The notes under the pieces were generated by a model. That model was not told where the DNA came from. It saw only the letters and a list, made by a program, of their open reading frames with translations, and made no database searches. Below are positions 1 to 14,800 of a stretch of 64,000 nucleotides of DNA, one piece after another. Origin of the DNA: Brugia malayi (Eukaryota > Nematoda > Chromadorea > Rhabditida > Onchocercidae); contig NW_025062476.1 in assembly GCF_000002995.4 (NCBI RefSeq), forward strand, positions 4,025,001-4,089,000, written 5' to 3'. Each line of letters opens with the position of its first letter. The stretch's first letter is position 1. Both the position numbers and the translations under genes were made by a program.

Positions 1-2802
1 TAAATTTGACGAATTTGCTATGACACATAATTTTACTCCAACAAATTGGCCTATATTCATCTTTTCCTCCTCAAACAATAATATGATGAATTCAAACATT
101 CTGCAATTATTATTGCTGAATGTTTGAAATAGAGTATTAGAAATAGCATAGCATGAGAGAGAATTTTGCATAAACATATATCAAATTGATATACAATTTT
201 AATTGTTCATTATTATAGTTTAACTTTATTTACAATTTCTGAATAAATTTAACAATTTGAAATACTATCAAAAAAGAAAAAAAATTGACATAGTTTTTAA
301 TTTCAATTTTAACAAATACTTAACTTCATCCTATTATAATCATTTCACGTTATTCAAACAAAGATTAGCGTAAAATTTTGCAATTAGGAATGACCTAACA
401 AGTTATCGTTTTGAATTTCAATTTAGATCAGTAAGGGAAGTGATGAAAGTTAATGATGAAAAGAAAAAAAAAACCAATTGTCAATGACCAGTAATTAACT
501 CTTTCATGTTTAAAAAAATAGCATCAAATTACTTCTGTTATAACGATTCATTAATTTGACTGCTCGATAGTATAGGAATATTTGCAAACAATTCTTAATT
601 ACAAAAATTATAAAAATCTTATCATTATCAGTGAATGATTATATCAACTATTACTGTTGTTATTTTTACTATTATTATTTCTAGAGTATTAGTATTACTA
701 TTATTAATTACTGCTGTCATTATTATCATTGTTAATTATTACTAACAGCACCACTACTGCTACTACAAGTAATACTACTGTTATCATTCATTATCATTGT
801 TGTTGTTATTATTGTTAATTACAATTTATTAGTGCTAAATCACATGCTTTTATCACTAATTGATAATCTAATCAAAATTATCTTCACTACTTCACTAGAT
901 ATCGAATCAAATTATTCCAAAATGATTATTACGAATATAGCTATTGTAATAATGAATGCCTACATATCAGAAATTATCAAACTTTTTGAGAAAAAACATT
1001 CTCATAAAATTGCAAGAAAGTAGAGCTAATTAAAAAAAAAATATTTGAACAATGTCAAAATTTCTAGCTTTCAAGAAAATTTTTGTTTAATTTAACTAAA
1101 TGTGTCAGTGATGAGTAAATCTATCAAAAAAAATCAACATTTTGCAGTAGGAGAGATTCCTCATACAAATAAATGAAATTGATTTTGATATACACATATG
1201 TATATATCCAATTTATTAATCGAAAATAAAGGTTTTGTCACTCTTTAAGATTTAGAATATTCCATAACATATTTTGTTATTTCTTGTAAGTAATTAAAAT
1301 ATTTCATCTTACATCAAATTTTGCTAATTTTTGCAACATTTTGTTGCATAATATAGGCTGGAATCAAAAAATTGATAATAAACTTTTCTATTATCACACA
1401 TCAATCACATAATATTGTCTCTACCACAACTTCTATCACAGCTTTAATTGGCATTTTTAAAGAATTTTTTTATATTTTAACCAACATAATTTTCTTTCTC
1501 CTATATCTACTTTCATAATTTTATATTGAAATTGTTTCTGATATAATATTCCTTTGTTACCAAACTAATCTCTACAAATAAAGCTATTTGCCTTATATTT
1601 ATCATTTTAACACTTAGAAATAAATTTTGTCGTCAATTAAACTGAAGGAAAAAATACAGAAATGTTGATAAATGTCAACTTCTTATATATTTTTACATTC
1701 CATTTAATTTTGACTAAAATTATCACTAACAATTCTTTCCTCCTATTAATTAAAATACGAAAAATTATATGATTGGATGACTGAGATGTCGAATCGTTTT
1801 AAGGATATGTGAAATTTTGACATGTAATTCTACCATATGAAGACATTTGAGAAGGAAGCACTGCAATTTTTCATGCATCATTAAAAATTGAATTCAATTT
1901 AAAATATCTTTAAAATGAAATACATTTATAAACAATTAAACAACAATACAAGTAGCAATTGATTCTTTAACAGATGAAAAGAACAGAAAACAGAAAAACT
2001 GAGGAAAACAAATGAACATCAACATCTGAATAAAATTTTATCAAAAGCAGAATTAAGTTTAATAGTATCAGAAATAAGCATGCATATGCTTGAGGCAAAA
2101 AATATTGCTTTTCCAAAATATTTTAATTAAAAATATGAAGAATTTGTGAAATTTAAACAACCTACCATTCTGGTAGACAATTATAGTTTGCTCACGAATT
2201 TTTTTTTTTGAAATGGAAGACTTAGAAAAATCAGTAAAAATCATCATTTGAAATTTTAAATTTCCGCAGTGAAACTGAGCAGAATGTAATGATAAAATTT
2301 TTTCACATATATTTTGAAAATTTGGATGAATGATAAAATAATTTTACATAATGCGAAACCCGTGTGAATAGAAATTGAGCAAGTAAGTTAAATGCAGTAA
2401 GTTAAATACAATGTGTATAATTAATTTATCATTACTATGACAATAAAATAATTCACCTAATAATAGATTTACTTTATTCGATTAGATATATTTTTATTGG
2501 TTACAATAAAACTTATTCTACACATTGTATTGTATTCTTCTCATACAATAGTGATAATAATAATAACAATAACAACAATACATAATAAATGTTCAACTTC
2601 TGTAAATTTCACAAAAACTGTTCAGTTTTATGCAGTCTTATTGGTATCATATCTTTTCTCTAGTATCCTTAATAACTTCCAGAATGGTTTGTGTGTTAAT
2701 CATGATAGTGACTATTTCATGTAATTTCTGTTTAAAAAAAGTCATCCCAAAAAACAATCTTGAAAATTCATCTGTTCTATTTCTAGGTTTCTTTTCATCG
2801 TT
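1..2802. other. Intergenic, 3' of SZT2
   Basis: No convincing gene is seen. The stretch is very AT-rich, with short chance open frames only, and it contains a degenerate trinucleotide tract (annotated separately). The 3' UTR of the minus-strand SZT2 gene must lie just below 2803. Reverse-complement AATAAA motifs (TTTATT on the plus strand) occur near 2472 and 2492, about 310-330 bp past the stop codon, and could be its polyadenylation signals. That assignment is only a guess from motif and distance. Confidence 0.6.
645..832. repeat. Degenerate trinucleotide (ATT/ACT) tract
   Basis: About 190 bp built almost entirely from ATT, ACT, GTT and CTG-like triplets in one phase, read directly from the sequence. 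It looks like an old, interrupted ATT/ACT microsatellite. No coding role is suggested, since the frames do not connect to any exon. Confidence 0.6.
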
Positions 2803-5800
2803 TTAATTCATTAAGCTACTATGCACTAAATTCATCCAAGTAGAAGAAGCAGCACAACGAACTAATTCATTGAACTGCTCTCGTACTGAATGATCTGCTT
2901 CCATCAATAATGATCCAGATTCATTGCATTTACGCTCCTAAAAAAAAAAAAAAAAATACAATAATTCAGTAATAAATAATTCTAATTTAAACTGCGATTT
3001 TCTAAAATCAATTCCATCTTTTCTTAGCTGCTATATTTATTAAAAATGCAAATAATACAAAAACACTTATCAATTAAATAACTTTTTTTTTTTTTTCATA
3101 CAGAAGAGAACGAAAGGATAATAGCTATTATTCTAAAGTTTAAGCTGTGAAGGTATAAGGAAAGTTTTATCTCTCTTCCTACCAATATTTATGATCTAAA
3201 ACAAATTTTGTTCCTAACAAAAATCTTTTAAAAAGATAAGAGAAGAGAAAATACCTTTGCAAGTAATTTCATTTGTAAAGGTTCATCATTTTGAGCCGTG
3301 AAAAGAAATACGTCTTGTTGAGCTTCAGGAGTGATGATCACAAGATGCTGCAAATGTAATGTGCACTATCAAATTCAACTATTAAATTTATGATAAAACA
3401 AAAATTCCCGATAAAAAAATGTGTACAAATGAACTTTTGCCCCATAATGCTCATGATGTTAAACATCAGAAATTTTTCAGTTATAGTTAGTGCTATATTA
3501 CACAGGAATATCGGAACTTCATGGATTATCTAATTGGTAAAATGTATCGTAATCTGATATTCAGTAACCGGATTTACAAAATTTTACAAATACTTCCTTC
3601 CCATATAAATTTTACTCAGCATCGCATTAACAATCAAAGTAATGAAATCATATTAATGACCAGTTAAACTAAAAATAAAGAAAATACTATTCTTTACGAA
3701 ATGCCAACTCTCAAATCTTTGGATTTATGATATCGGATTTAGAATTTTAAATTTCGATTTGGAAAATCTGCAAATAGTCTGTAATAAAATATAATTCATT
3801 TTTTCCTTCTTACTATTTTTTTTTCACTTATCTTCTTCCTATTCTTTTCTTTTCTTGTGTAATTTAATATATTTCCTCCACTATCCACTTAATCCTAAAT
3901 CAAGCTCAATTACTATGATCTGTGAAAACTCAAGATTTGATAAATCACGAAAATGTACTATAAGTTTTATAAAATAAAAATTAATGATTTCTAAAAGAAA
4001 TACCTCCTTCACGGATGAACAGAATAATCGACATTTTTGCAGACCAAAATGTTGAATGAGCAATTTGAAGAAAAGTCCAGGATTCAGATTACTGACTAGT
4101 GATTCCAATAATGGTTCATAATTAGTCAATGATTCAGATTTAACATAACCCAATAAATTGTCTACATCTGTGGTTGTAAGAGATGTTGAAAGTGCTAGCC
4201 GTAATACTGATGTTATATCATTACTGTGACGAGCTAATAATTTCCATTGTTCGGTCACTTCAACAGTTTCACGTTTTGTCACATGTTTTTCCAACATGTC
4301 ATCCCAAAGCTGAAATATAAAGCAAGAAAGGTAAGGTTAAAACTTTTTGGATGGAGATCATTATACTATGCAAAGTTAAACAATAACGAAAAAAAATTGA
4401 TTCTATAATATATCTATATCAAGCATTAAATTAACACAAGTATTGAATGAAAGTTGTTTTAGCTTATATTCACTTTAGTTATAATAACAAATTAAAAATC
4501 CTTGGTACTGTAAGAAGTAATAGCATTTATATTTAAAGTAATAGCATTTAGCATTTATATTTATATTCACTTTAGTTATAATAACAATCAAAATGCTTAG
4601 TACTGTAAGAAGAAGTAAGAAGTAGAAGTAATAGTTTAAAAATATCAAGCAAAGTTATAAAAGTTTTGTAACTTTGGAAAAAAAAAGAAGAAAAAAAACA
4701 TACATGATGTAAGAAAAGAGTAAATATAACTTTAAATTTACCTGATTTCTTTTGCAATGCCATACAGCATCCTCAATTATCATTTGTAGCTTACGTTTAT
4801 AATGCATTACACTATCTTCCAGTTCTTTTTGCAACCTTTTCTGCCGTCTACTCATGTAATAGATGTAAAATGCTTGTTCACGTGGCACTATCACAGGTGG
4901 ATCTGATAGTCTTATACCACCTGTGAAAAAGAAAAAAAAAACAAATTTGAGCAAAATTACATCAAATTCTATCTTCAAATTTCACTTTGTAAAAAAAAAA
5001 AAAATGTTTTATGATCGCTATATATATATATATACATCTTTTAATGGATGTCAAATACGGTGCAATTTCCGGAAAAACATTTACCTCGAAAATTTGGTCG
5101 TATCTTGCGATGTCTCAAAGGTGCATTGTTTAGAATAGATAATTTTTGCGCTTTTGCCTTTGGTGTCTGAGTTTTTTCATCTGACACTGAATGACATTCA
5201 TCTAATTTCATTCCTACAAAATTTGACAGCATTTTTCTAAAATATAAATCAATAATAAAAAACTGAAAAAAATCAAATAAGAATGATCTTAATAATAAAT
5301 CCTTGCCATAAATACATGTAAATATACTTTTTTCTAGCAAAAAAAAAAAAAAAAAAACATAAGCGCTCACAAAACGTCCTTTTCAACATATTATTTTAGG
5401 AACATACTTTCTTCTTTGAAATAAATAAAACCTTTGTTTTATTAAACTAAACTAGAAGTAATTAAATAGATGGAAAAGGAAAATTTTTTCTAAAACATTT
5501 TTTTCTAGCAAAAAGCATTAAATGCCAATATCATTGGATCATAACAATATGAATAAGCAAACTCCAAATTCTTGTACTAACCATTTGAATAATTGCGTGG
5601 AAGTGTTGCTTCTTTTGGTGATCCATTATTGTCGCCACTATGACATCTTCGTCTGGTATGAGTGGTCGGTGCACACCATGCATTGTTGGAATTACTATAT
5701 AATTTTTTACATTGATAATTTTAGATTAAAAATAAACGTCAAATGTTAAGGAGAGATTAATTTGAAAAATTATAACCAAAATTTCGAGTGAATTATGCAA

Positions 5801-8800
5801 ATGATGCGTTTGAATGTGTGGATATTGGTAATTCACCGATTTAAAGAATAATCGGAATTAGGCTTTCATTTTTATAAAGTCTCGATAATTACAGCACTTT
5901 TGCAACAAGATAAGAGCAAACAAAAATGGAAAATAGCCCGCATTGTTAATGTGATTCTCAATTAACATTCTGAATTTCTATGAAATAACCAAATGTAATT
6001 CGAATTAAGTTAAAAATTGACTTACTTCTGTGTTACAATGCCTTCGGTACTTTTTCGATAGCTATCCGTATTGCAGTCTACATTCAAACCGAGTTTTTTA
6101 AATTCACCACTTATTTTTGCATTATGTTTACAATTTGCATCTGGCTCCAAATTCTCGACTAGTGGATCAACTAAATGAACTTGATCAAATTCTATAAAAA
6201 ACTAATACATATAATCAAATATTTTTTCAACAAATAATAATAATTTCCAACAAATAATAATAAGAAGCATAAAATAATAACATAATTCATAACTGAGGCA
6301 TTAAAAAAAAAAAAAAAGAGAAAAGAAAAACTAACTTATTTCATGCGAAACCAACATAACATAGAATTTTATATTCAGTGTTTTTGTAGCATAAAGTTGA
6401 TTTTCATGAACGATTGTTCGAATTTCCTTATAGGCGAATCCAAAACACTCCTAAAGTATTCAAAGAAGAAGTTACAAAAAAAAAAAAAATCAATGAAAAA
6501 TTTTTATAGAAGCGAAAAAAACGTCAAAGAAAGTTTTTACCGTATCATCTTCCGCAACAATCATAAATTGTCCAGGCATATCCATTTCAATTGTTTTCAA
6601 ACGTACTATACGCCAGTTATGACGTTTTTCATCCAACAGATATTCCCAAACTTTCTGGTTTGTTACGGGCAGATTAGGAAATGTTATCTGGAAATAAAGA
6701 TTTAAATGATTAACATTTTCATACATATATATCCATAAAATATCGCTTTTTCATACTTCTTTAACTATGGTTAAATAATATAAATATGCAGAAAATTTTT
6801 CTAATTTCCGATAAACTTACTTTTTCTTCATATATACAGTTACAAGCATAAGGTGGACGACAATTATAGTACTGCAAAAAATCAGTTAAAAACTCGTTCG
6901 TATTGTATCCGTAATTGAAAAGAACCTGAAAATGACACAGTAGAATATTTATTTGTATCTTCACTTGCTATCTTCAAGTATTCAGATCATTATTGAGGAT
7001 ATGATACACAACATTCTCCTAACTTCGCTAAAATGTTTTTTTTTTTTTTGAATATTTGTCAATTTTCGTGCCAGATATGAATTTTATACGTATTTATCAA
7101 AGAATATTAGAATGTAAAATGATATTTAACATCGTAATCCGTACAGTCTTCATCAAATTATACACTGTCACCTTGATCTTGTGAATAGTAAACAATTTCA
7201 TACAATGACTCTAAATAGAGTTAATTTGAACATCATCCCATCAAACTAATAAGAAGTAAATAATTTTTTATACCTGCTGTCCACCAATTAAATATGTAGC
7301 AACCATACGTAAATGGAAATCATAGGTAAATGAATGAACGTGAGCCTTTGATATAATGCTATCCTTCAATGCATAAAGGTCTCTTTGATCATTATAATCG
7401 AAATTCTTATCACACTTTATTCTTAATCGATTTAACTGTGCAACATTCCAAAGCAAATATTGAACACTGAAATTTCAAGATTTTGATAAATCTTTTGAAA
7501 GAATGTCGAAAAAATAATTCAAATATTTGTCGATTTTTGTGCCAGATATGAATGTCAGAACGGCAAGCTTGTTGAAAGTTTTTCGAAAACTCATATGCTT
7601 AGTAGATTACTACATTATTGCATGCTGATTGCTGCATGTAAAAGATCAAAATAAATCTAACTAAACGGTAAAAATTAAGAATGAATGGTTTTTCGTAAAT
7701 ATAAAAATTGAATTCAGTTTCAATAAACCTGAAATGTGGCTCAATGATTGTAATGTGAACGAATAGAATACCACCGTCATAAGCTTTATACATCCATACG
7801 TTAGGTGATGATTCGGTATTCTGGAATTTAATAAACTGATATAACGGTTATATCAACTATCATCTAACAGTATCTTATTAAAAAAAAAAAAAATGGAATT
7901 AGACAATTTAAAATTAGATAACTTAAAATTAAAACAAAATTATAGAATTCGTTATCAAAAAAATATACCTGCATATCATAGTGCAAACTGTACCGAGCAC
8001 TCGCTTGTCCTGTTATATGTGTAACGTCCAACAATCTTAATCCATTTTTTGTTAGATATTTCACATAACTCTAAAAAAAAAAACTTAGTAGGTCAATGTT
8101 CATCAATTTTCAAAATAAAAAAATGCTGGTAACTTTATATTCATCTCACAAATTCAGCATATTTTTATAATTTCAATTGCATTTATCTTTTTGCAGTCTA
8201 AATATCAGAATTTACAAATTCACAAATTAACTAAATAACTAAGATCCGCAAACATAATAAATATTACTTAAACAAGAAAAAAAATACAATTTATTCATCG
8301 TTAAATAGAAATTTTTCATTGTTATGAATATTTGAAATAGCTCGTCAACATCAAAAGCTTTTTAAAACAAATTTAAGCAAATATTTTGAGGAACTTTATG
8401 AAAAAACAATCTGACAGAAGCATTCACCTCAACAAGCATAAACTGTATCTTCAGGCAACACGGTTCATCCTCTTCTAAATTTTTTGTTAACTTTCGTAAA
8501 GTACGATCTGATGAATGCAATAATGCACTGAAGGTATTTGAACGCGTTGTGCGCACCTATAAAGACTCCTACTAAAATAATAGGATATACCTTACATTAC
8601 TTTAGAACACAACATCTGAAGGAATTGAATAATTCTAGCATATTTTAATTCTTATATAGGTAACTTCATTTATTGCTTTTCTTACTTACTGTAGAATCTA
8701 AAGTAATGTCAACAGCAGCAAAGTCTTTGCCCAAAAAATTTCAAGTGTTATCAATGTTTCAATTATTTTATCCTTCATAAGTTTTATTGTGCCTAAAAAA

Positions 8801-11800
8801 ATGAACTGAATCTTTTAAGAAATTCTAATTACTATTAAGGATCAAGCTTCAATCTGATTATAAAATTAATTATCGCAAAAGATTCGTTTCATCTTAAACA
8901 CCTGCTGCAGTACAAACTAATCTAAATAGCAATACTGATCATCATTCTGAACATATCAGTAGTGTCTGGAAAAAGATTTATTTGGGACAGGTTTTATTTT
9001 ATCTTTAGGTATCCTAAAACCAACACATTTAAAATACAGTTCTTTTTTTTCAAATCCCAATTTTTTTTGCCAATTGCATGATGAGTCAATCACCAAATAT
9101 TTTTTGTTTATGCCATTACGCTAAATTATACTAATTACTTCCTCTTTTCTCACACACCAAAAAAAATTAATCTTATTACCAATCTTTGTTTTATATTTAT
9201 GGAAATGATTTCCACCGAATTTCCGGCTGTCAGTTTAGTTCTGAATATAAAATAACCAATCTTGCCCACTAACCGTCATTTCATTCTATGTTTTTGGGTG
9301 GTTTTTGGGGGTGCTTTAATAATATTTTAGTATTTTACAATTATATTATATCTATTCGTTATAATATTGATTTTACGTTAATTTTTAATGTTGATTTGTT
9401 GGTTTAATTACCCAAATTTGAGCTCGGCAAAATAAAATATCTGACAGTCAATAAATTCCACGACAGAGTTTTCGGTATCTCACCTCGGGCATCAAAAATA
9501 TAGAATGAAATAACAAAAAATGATAATATAAAATGATTTTAAAAAATACAAAAAAATGATAATATTTTAGTGTACTAAAAATAACGTAAAATCAACATTA
9601 TAACGAATAGATATAATGTAATCGTAAAATACTAAAACAATATCAAAATACCTCCAAAATCCAAAAACATAGAATGAAATAACGGTTAGTGGAAAGGTTG
9701 GTTAGTTTATATATAGAACTAAGGAAAGCCGATGAAAATCATTTCCATGAATGTAAAATAAAGATTGATAACAAGATTAGTTCTTTGTTGCGTGGAAAAG
9801 AGGAAGTATTTAGTATAATTTAGCATAACGGCATAGATTAATTACAAATGCAAAAATATTTGGTGATTGATTCATCACGCATCTGGCAAAAAATATTAGG
9901 ATTTGAATGTAATTTAATATGTGTCGTTTTTACGGCACCATAAATGTTGTTACGATGGACTTACATGTGACACTGATGAAGTGTTTTCGAGAAGTGACGC
10001 TTTCGAACCACTGACATGCCTCGATGGTAAATCGGCTATCACTGCCTGTTTAAAACTGAAACGAAAGATTTTAAAAAATATAATTTCAATTCTAAATTCA
10101 AGAATGATATATAAAAATATAATTCAATAACTGCAAATTGCATTTAAGTTGATTTTAAGTAATAATTACTTTTGATCGAATTCATAAACTGATTTGCTGT
10201 TTAAATTCAAAAATCAATCAGAAAAGTTAAAAATATATCATGTTCTCTGCTCAAATAATCTCTGTTGCCAAAATTAAAGTTGTTCATCTTGAAAAAATTG
10301 TTACAAATCATAATTGAACTAACAAAAAAAAGTGAAAAGATAAAAATATTTTTACCTCATTGCATTTTCCGTTCCTCTTCGAACAACTGCTACTAATTTA
10401 CGCCATTTTGGAAAAAGTAACAGAGGTGATCGAACAAAATGTACTATCCGACTATGAGAAACAATTTTCAGTAAATCAGATTCTCTGATTTCATGGGTTC
10501 CACTCATCAATTCACTGTGTATCCGATTGAAGTTCTCACAATTGTGAAGCATTGATTTCATCTATTATTTATAAAATAAAACTCTATTATTTATAAATTT
10601 ATTATTTGTAAAATAAAACATTCATTATTTATAAAATAAAACAAGTGATGGAGCACTGAAGCATAATGACGCAGTAAATTGTTTAGGAAATTAAAAGCTC
10701 GCATTTAGACCATAAATCTCGAAATTCATTAAAACATATCGAAATAAGTTAAAAAGCAGGATTTATTAAGATCTCCTAACTAAAACGTATAAAGATTTTC
10801 CCATTTAATAGAAATTTCGCGAATTTTCAAAATCTTGAGTTCCTATTTTTGCCAAAATCTAGATATGCAGATAATTAAAAAGTTTCATTTCATGCTAATA
10901 GAAAAAAAGATTTCAAAAACTTTCGTTTTCAACATAGTGCATAAGACAAAAGATAAAAAAAGTCGTTTTCCACCTCATAAAAGCATTATAAAACCAAAAT
11001 TTTCAGACGAAGCAATTTCTCAACCTGTTATCTGATAATTTTTTTTCTAAAATCTCACACACTTATCAAAATAAGCAATTGATGGAAATACCATTTTTTC
11101 AAGGAAAACCATCTGAGAGCACTGATCTTCGAACAGGTTGTCACTATTCAAATTAAGTGGTAAAAAAGCCAAGGTTGTATGCCGATAGAGATGCATTAAT
11201 GGTTCAGCTTGGATGTAATGCGTTCCGCTCACTAATCTGTAAAAACATATTTCAAATCTTTCCATCAAACACCGGTAATAAATCTGTTTTGTTGATTATT
11301 TAGTGCATTGTTTCGTTTACTTAGCACATTGTTTTGTTGATTACTTAGTACATCAGTATATTTGGTCTATGTATAACTTGCAATTTATATGTGCACACAA
11401 TTTTTGAATTGTTGCTTAAATCAAAAAGTAAAAATATTTTTAAAAAATGGCTACATATACAATTTGTATGTGATAGTCTTATTTACATCAAAATATATAT
11501 GTATATTTTTCGTTGCACTTAAAAATATATTTCAGGTTGCAGAAAACAGCATATTTTCTGGACCATAAGAAAACATGAAATAAGATAAAATTTAGTAAAC
11601 AAAATTTACAAGAGCTTGCAATTTAAATTTGTTAGTTATTCAAATTAAAAAGTTAAGATTTTTTTAAAATAATAAAAAAAAAAAGTTTGTTACTGTGTCA
11701 CTGTCACATAAAGGAATCTTATATCAGATTTATAGTAAATCACATTGCTTTTTAACTTATCCCAGTTTACCACAATTGAAGAAGAGTAAGTTAAAAAAAT

Positions 11801-14800
11801 GATAAGGTAGGATAGTTATTGTACTCTGAGCTTTACTTCTACAAATAGTTTCTTGAAATATTCATCAGATTCAAGGCGATTTTTTTTCCAAATTATTAAG
11901 CAGACGAATTTATTTGTCAATATATATCTTACGATATGTTGCTTTTAAGATGTCCTCCTTTGATGACAACTATATGTGACAACACAAAGTGTGTTGAATT
12001 TACTTCAAAACGAAATTTTAAGATGCTATAAAAGTTTCAGAAATATTTGAGTTTGTTAATAAACTAAAGTCAAAAAGTTGCTTCCAATCAGAAAGGTACC
12101 TTTTATCGAAATGAACAGATCCATGCTGTGGAATTTCATATTCACTCAACAGCTCACTATTTAGCCAAACCAATTCTTCACTTGTTGGAGTAATTCGACC
12201 AGATAAATGTGTTACACCCATTTTATGTAAACCAATTTCTCGAAGCAATCTTGATCGGGCATTCTGCCACGATAATACATTTGCGACCATCTGATAAACT
12301 TGTTCTGCGGCATCCGACGAATAATTGTACAGATATAAGGTTGCCTATTAAATAAATTTGCTTCATAAACTAATGAATTATAGTAATTTGGAAGTTAAAA
12401 TTTAAAAATTTTAGCAAAACAGAGAGAAAAACTTGAAAAACAAAATGAGATATCTTATAAAACCTTCCAAAAATTTCTTGCAAAGCACAGTTTATACAGC
12501 ACATCAAATATTTCTTAAAAAAAAGAATTCGTAGTTTCCTATTTCGATCTAAAACAAGGAAAATTTGAAAATATTGTCTTATCTAATTGTCTTTATCCAT
12601 TCGATCATTGTTTCTTAAATATTTAAGTTGGATATTACAAAATTTCCCGATTCTAATCCAAATAAAAATTTACGAAACAATTTTGTTTTGCAAAAAAAAT
12701 GTATAAATTACAGTTTCACCCTTCGACAATAGATATAACAGATGCTGTCTTGGAACAAATGGAGCTATTTGTGGTAAAAAACGCATTGAGCTAGCTGAAA
12801 AGTAAGGTAATTAGCAGTAGTTTGTGATAACTGGAAAAATAATCATAGTTGTTCAATGACAACTACTTTACTACTTTATCCAATTGTTTGTCATAAATAT
12901 AGCCAAGCCTTAATCAAATAAATTCTCCGCAAACTATTTTAATAATTTAATCACCATTTTTAATTTTAATAATTTAATCATTTTGATAAACCATTAAGCA
13001 TCCGCTGATTTGATGGAGACAAACATAATTTCATTATAATTAACATAATAAATCTCAAAATTAATGGATAATGATGATAACTTTCGACAAAAAAAATACT
13101 CAGACCTTTTTGGTCATGTAAGATTTCTTCCACAGCTGTTGGTATAATATTTGAGCGTGAATCTGCGCCATATTTTAATATTGCCTCTGAATATTGGTGA
13201 TTGTAAGCAAGCATTATTAGTGAAGGTTCTTCATTTTCGCCCGCAATTATTCGACCACTATCATTCTGAAATATAAAAAAAAAATCTTTTTTGGGGGTCA
13301 ATGTTGAAATTAATAAAGACAGGAATAATTTGCGATTTCAACTGGTAATCGATGAAAATTATAACAATCAATCGATCAGTTTTCTTTTCCCTTCTTAACC
13401 AATTAATTAGGCCATGATATGATAAATTTGTTGAAAATTAGGCAAAGAAATGCAACAGAGAAAAGTAAAATTTTTAAACATGGAATTTCCTAAAAAACAA
13501 AGGAAGGAAATTAAAATATATATATATATAACAAACACTAAAAGTTATGATATCATCATTTGACGAGTTTTGTGCTGAAAAACGCTTTGAACCATGCGCA
13601 TCTAGTTGGCATATTATGATGGTTTCGCGCCTCAGAATAGCAGATAATTTATCCTGTATAACGTTGAAGATCTGAAACACATAATGAATAGTAATGAATT
13701 TTCAAATGTCTCGATAAGAAGCAGCAGCTATAGCTGATCATCTATAAAAAGCATTATGATTTTAATAAATTCTTTGTGATGCTTTCTTTACCTTTATCTA
13801 AAGGTTAATAGTGAATTCAAATGGAAGAAAATCTTTAAAATTACCATTACATGATTACAGTATAATGCCATATAAATTTTGCACTATAACTTTATGTATA
13901 ACTTACGTATTAACGCAATACAAGAGCACTTCATACTATTTGATGCATACTTTCACTAAACAAATTTCGAATAAAATTTTATATTTCACCTTTCGAACAG
14001 AATGATCGCTTTCACAGTGAAATGTGTGTCTTTTCACGGAAAATTGATGCTCCGTATTCTTTACTTCCGAAACAACATGATCGAACCATTGTGCAGCAAC
14101 CATAATAAATTGATAATTGACTGTGACATTTGATTCACAATCATTGCTGTTTGCAGAACCTAACAATGATCATAGCAGTAATCTTTAATTAATGAAACAT
14201 TTAATATATATATATATATATATAGAAATAATTTTCCATTGCTTTGAAGATCTCATCTTTTCGATGTACAAATAGATCAATAAATAAAGTACTTTGAAAT
14301 TAAAATTCAATACTATCCTATTCTAATTTATCCTTTTCTAATCCATTTTCTCACCATGCTACTCCAATCGATATGACATTTGGTGGGTGAATTAATTTGA
14401 AAAATAACAGAATGAAAATACTAAAAACTTAAATTCTCATAGAACTTTTTAAAAGTTGTTGTCTGAAATTTTGAAAAAAAAAACTGTATGAAAACAAAAC
14501 ATTTTATCCACAACAAAAGCAATACTTTTTGATTTGCGAACAACTGCTTGTTGCGACAAATGTTCTAGGAGTGGTGGTTGTACATGCGATTCAGTTTTTC
14601 GAATTGGCTTTGCCACAATATTTAAATGTGATGCGTCACTACACGATCTTATTCTGAAAGATACGTAAAGTAATTCTAAGTTCGTGTTCTGTCCAGTTTG
14701 TAGGGCACATGTTTAGTTTGAAAATAAGCAAACAGAATTCCTCCCCAATTCCTCCCATGAGGAAAAATCATTTCTCTAGATCAATTTATTACTCTTAAAT

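Larger units (their letters stand above)
2803..8556 (-). other. SZT2: SZT2 C-terminal exon block
   Basis: Exons in order include VRTTRSNTFSALLHSSDRTL (5' end at 8556), KYLTKNGLRLLDVTHITG (about 8030), YDGGILFVHITIIEPHF (about 7770), AHVHSFTYDFHLRMVATY (about 7310), NYGYNTNEFLTDFLQYY (about 6880), QKVWEYLLDEKRHNWRIV (about 6630), REQAFYIYYMSRRQKRL (about 4850), LWDDMLEKHVTKRE (about 4300), HLVIITPEAQQDVFLF (about 3330) and the final exon 2803-2937, which is 44 codons plus TAA in phase 0. The human C-terminus shows the same order, including the MHVHSFSYDFHLRLV landmark. Between about 5080 and 6200 the exons are divergent and low in matches, as expected of a linker. Confidence 0.85.

Noticed and set aside
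2497..2724. 75-codon plus-strand frame downstream of SZT2
   Set aside because: Composition is like the surrounding AT-rich DNA, with no splice-site context and no recognisable family.
9921..10130. A 69-codon plus-strand open frame beginning MSFLRHHKCC
   Set aside because: It lies opposite an SZT2 exon (9965-10045) with good splice sites on the minus strand. The plus-strand frame has no family match.
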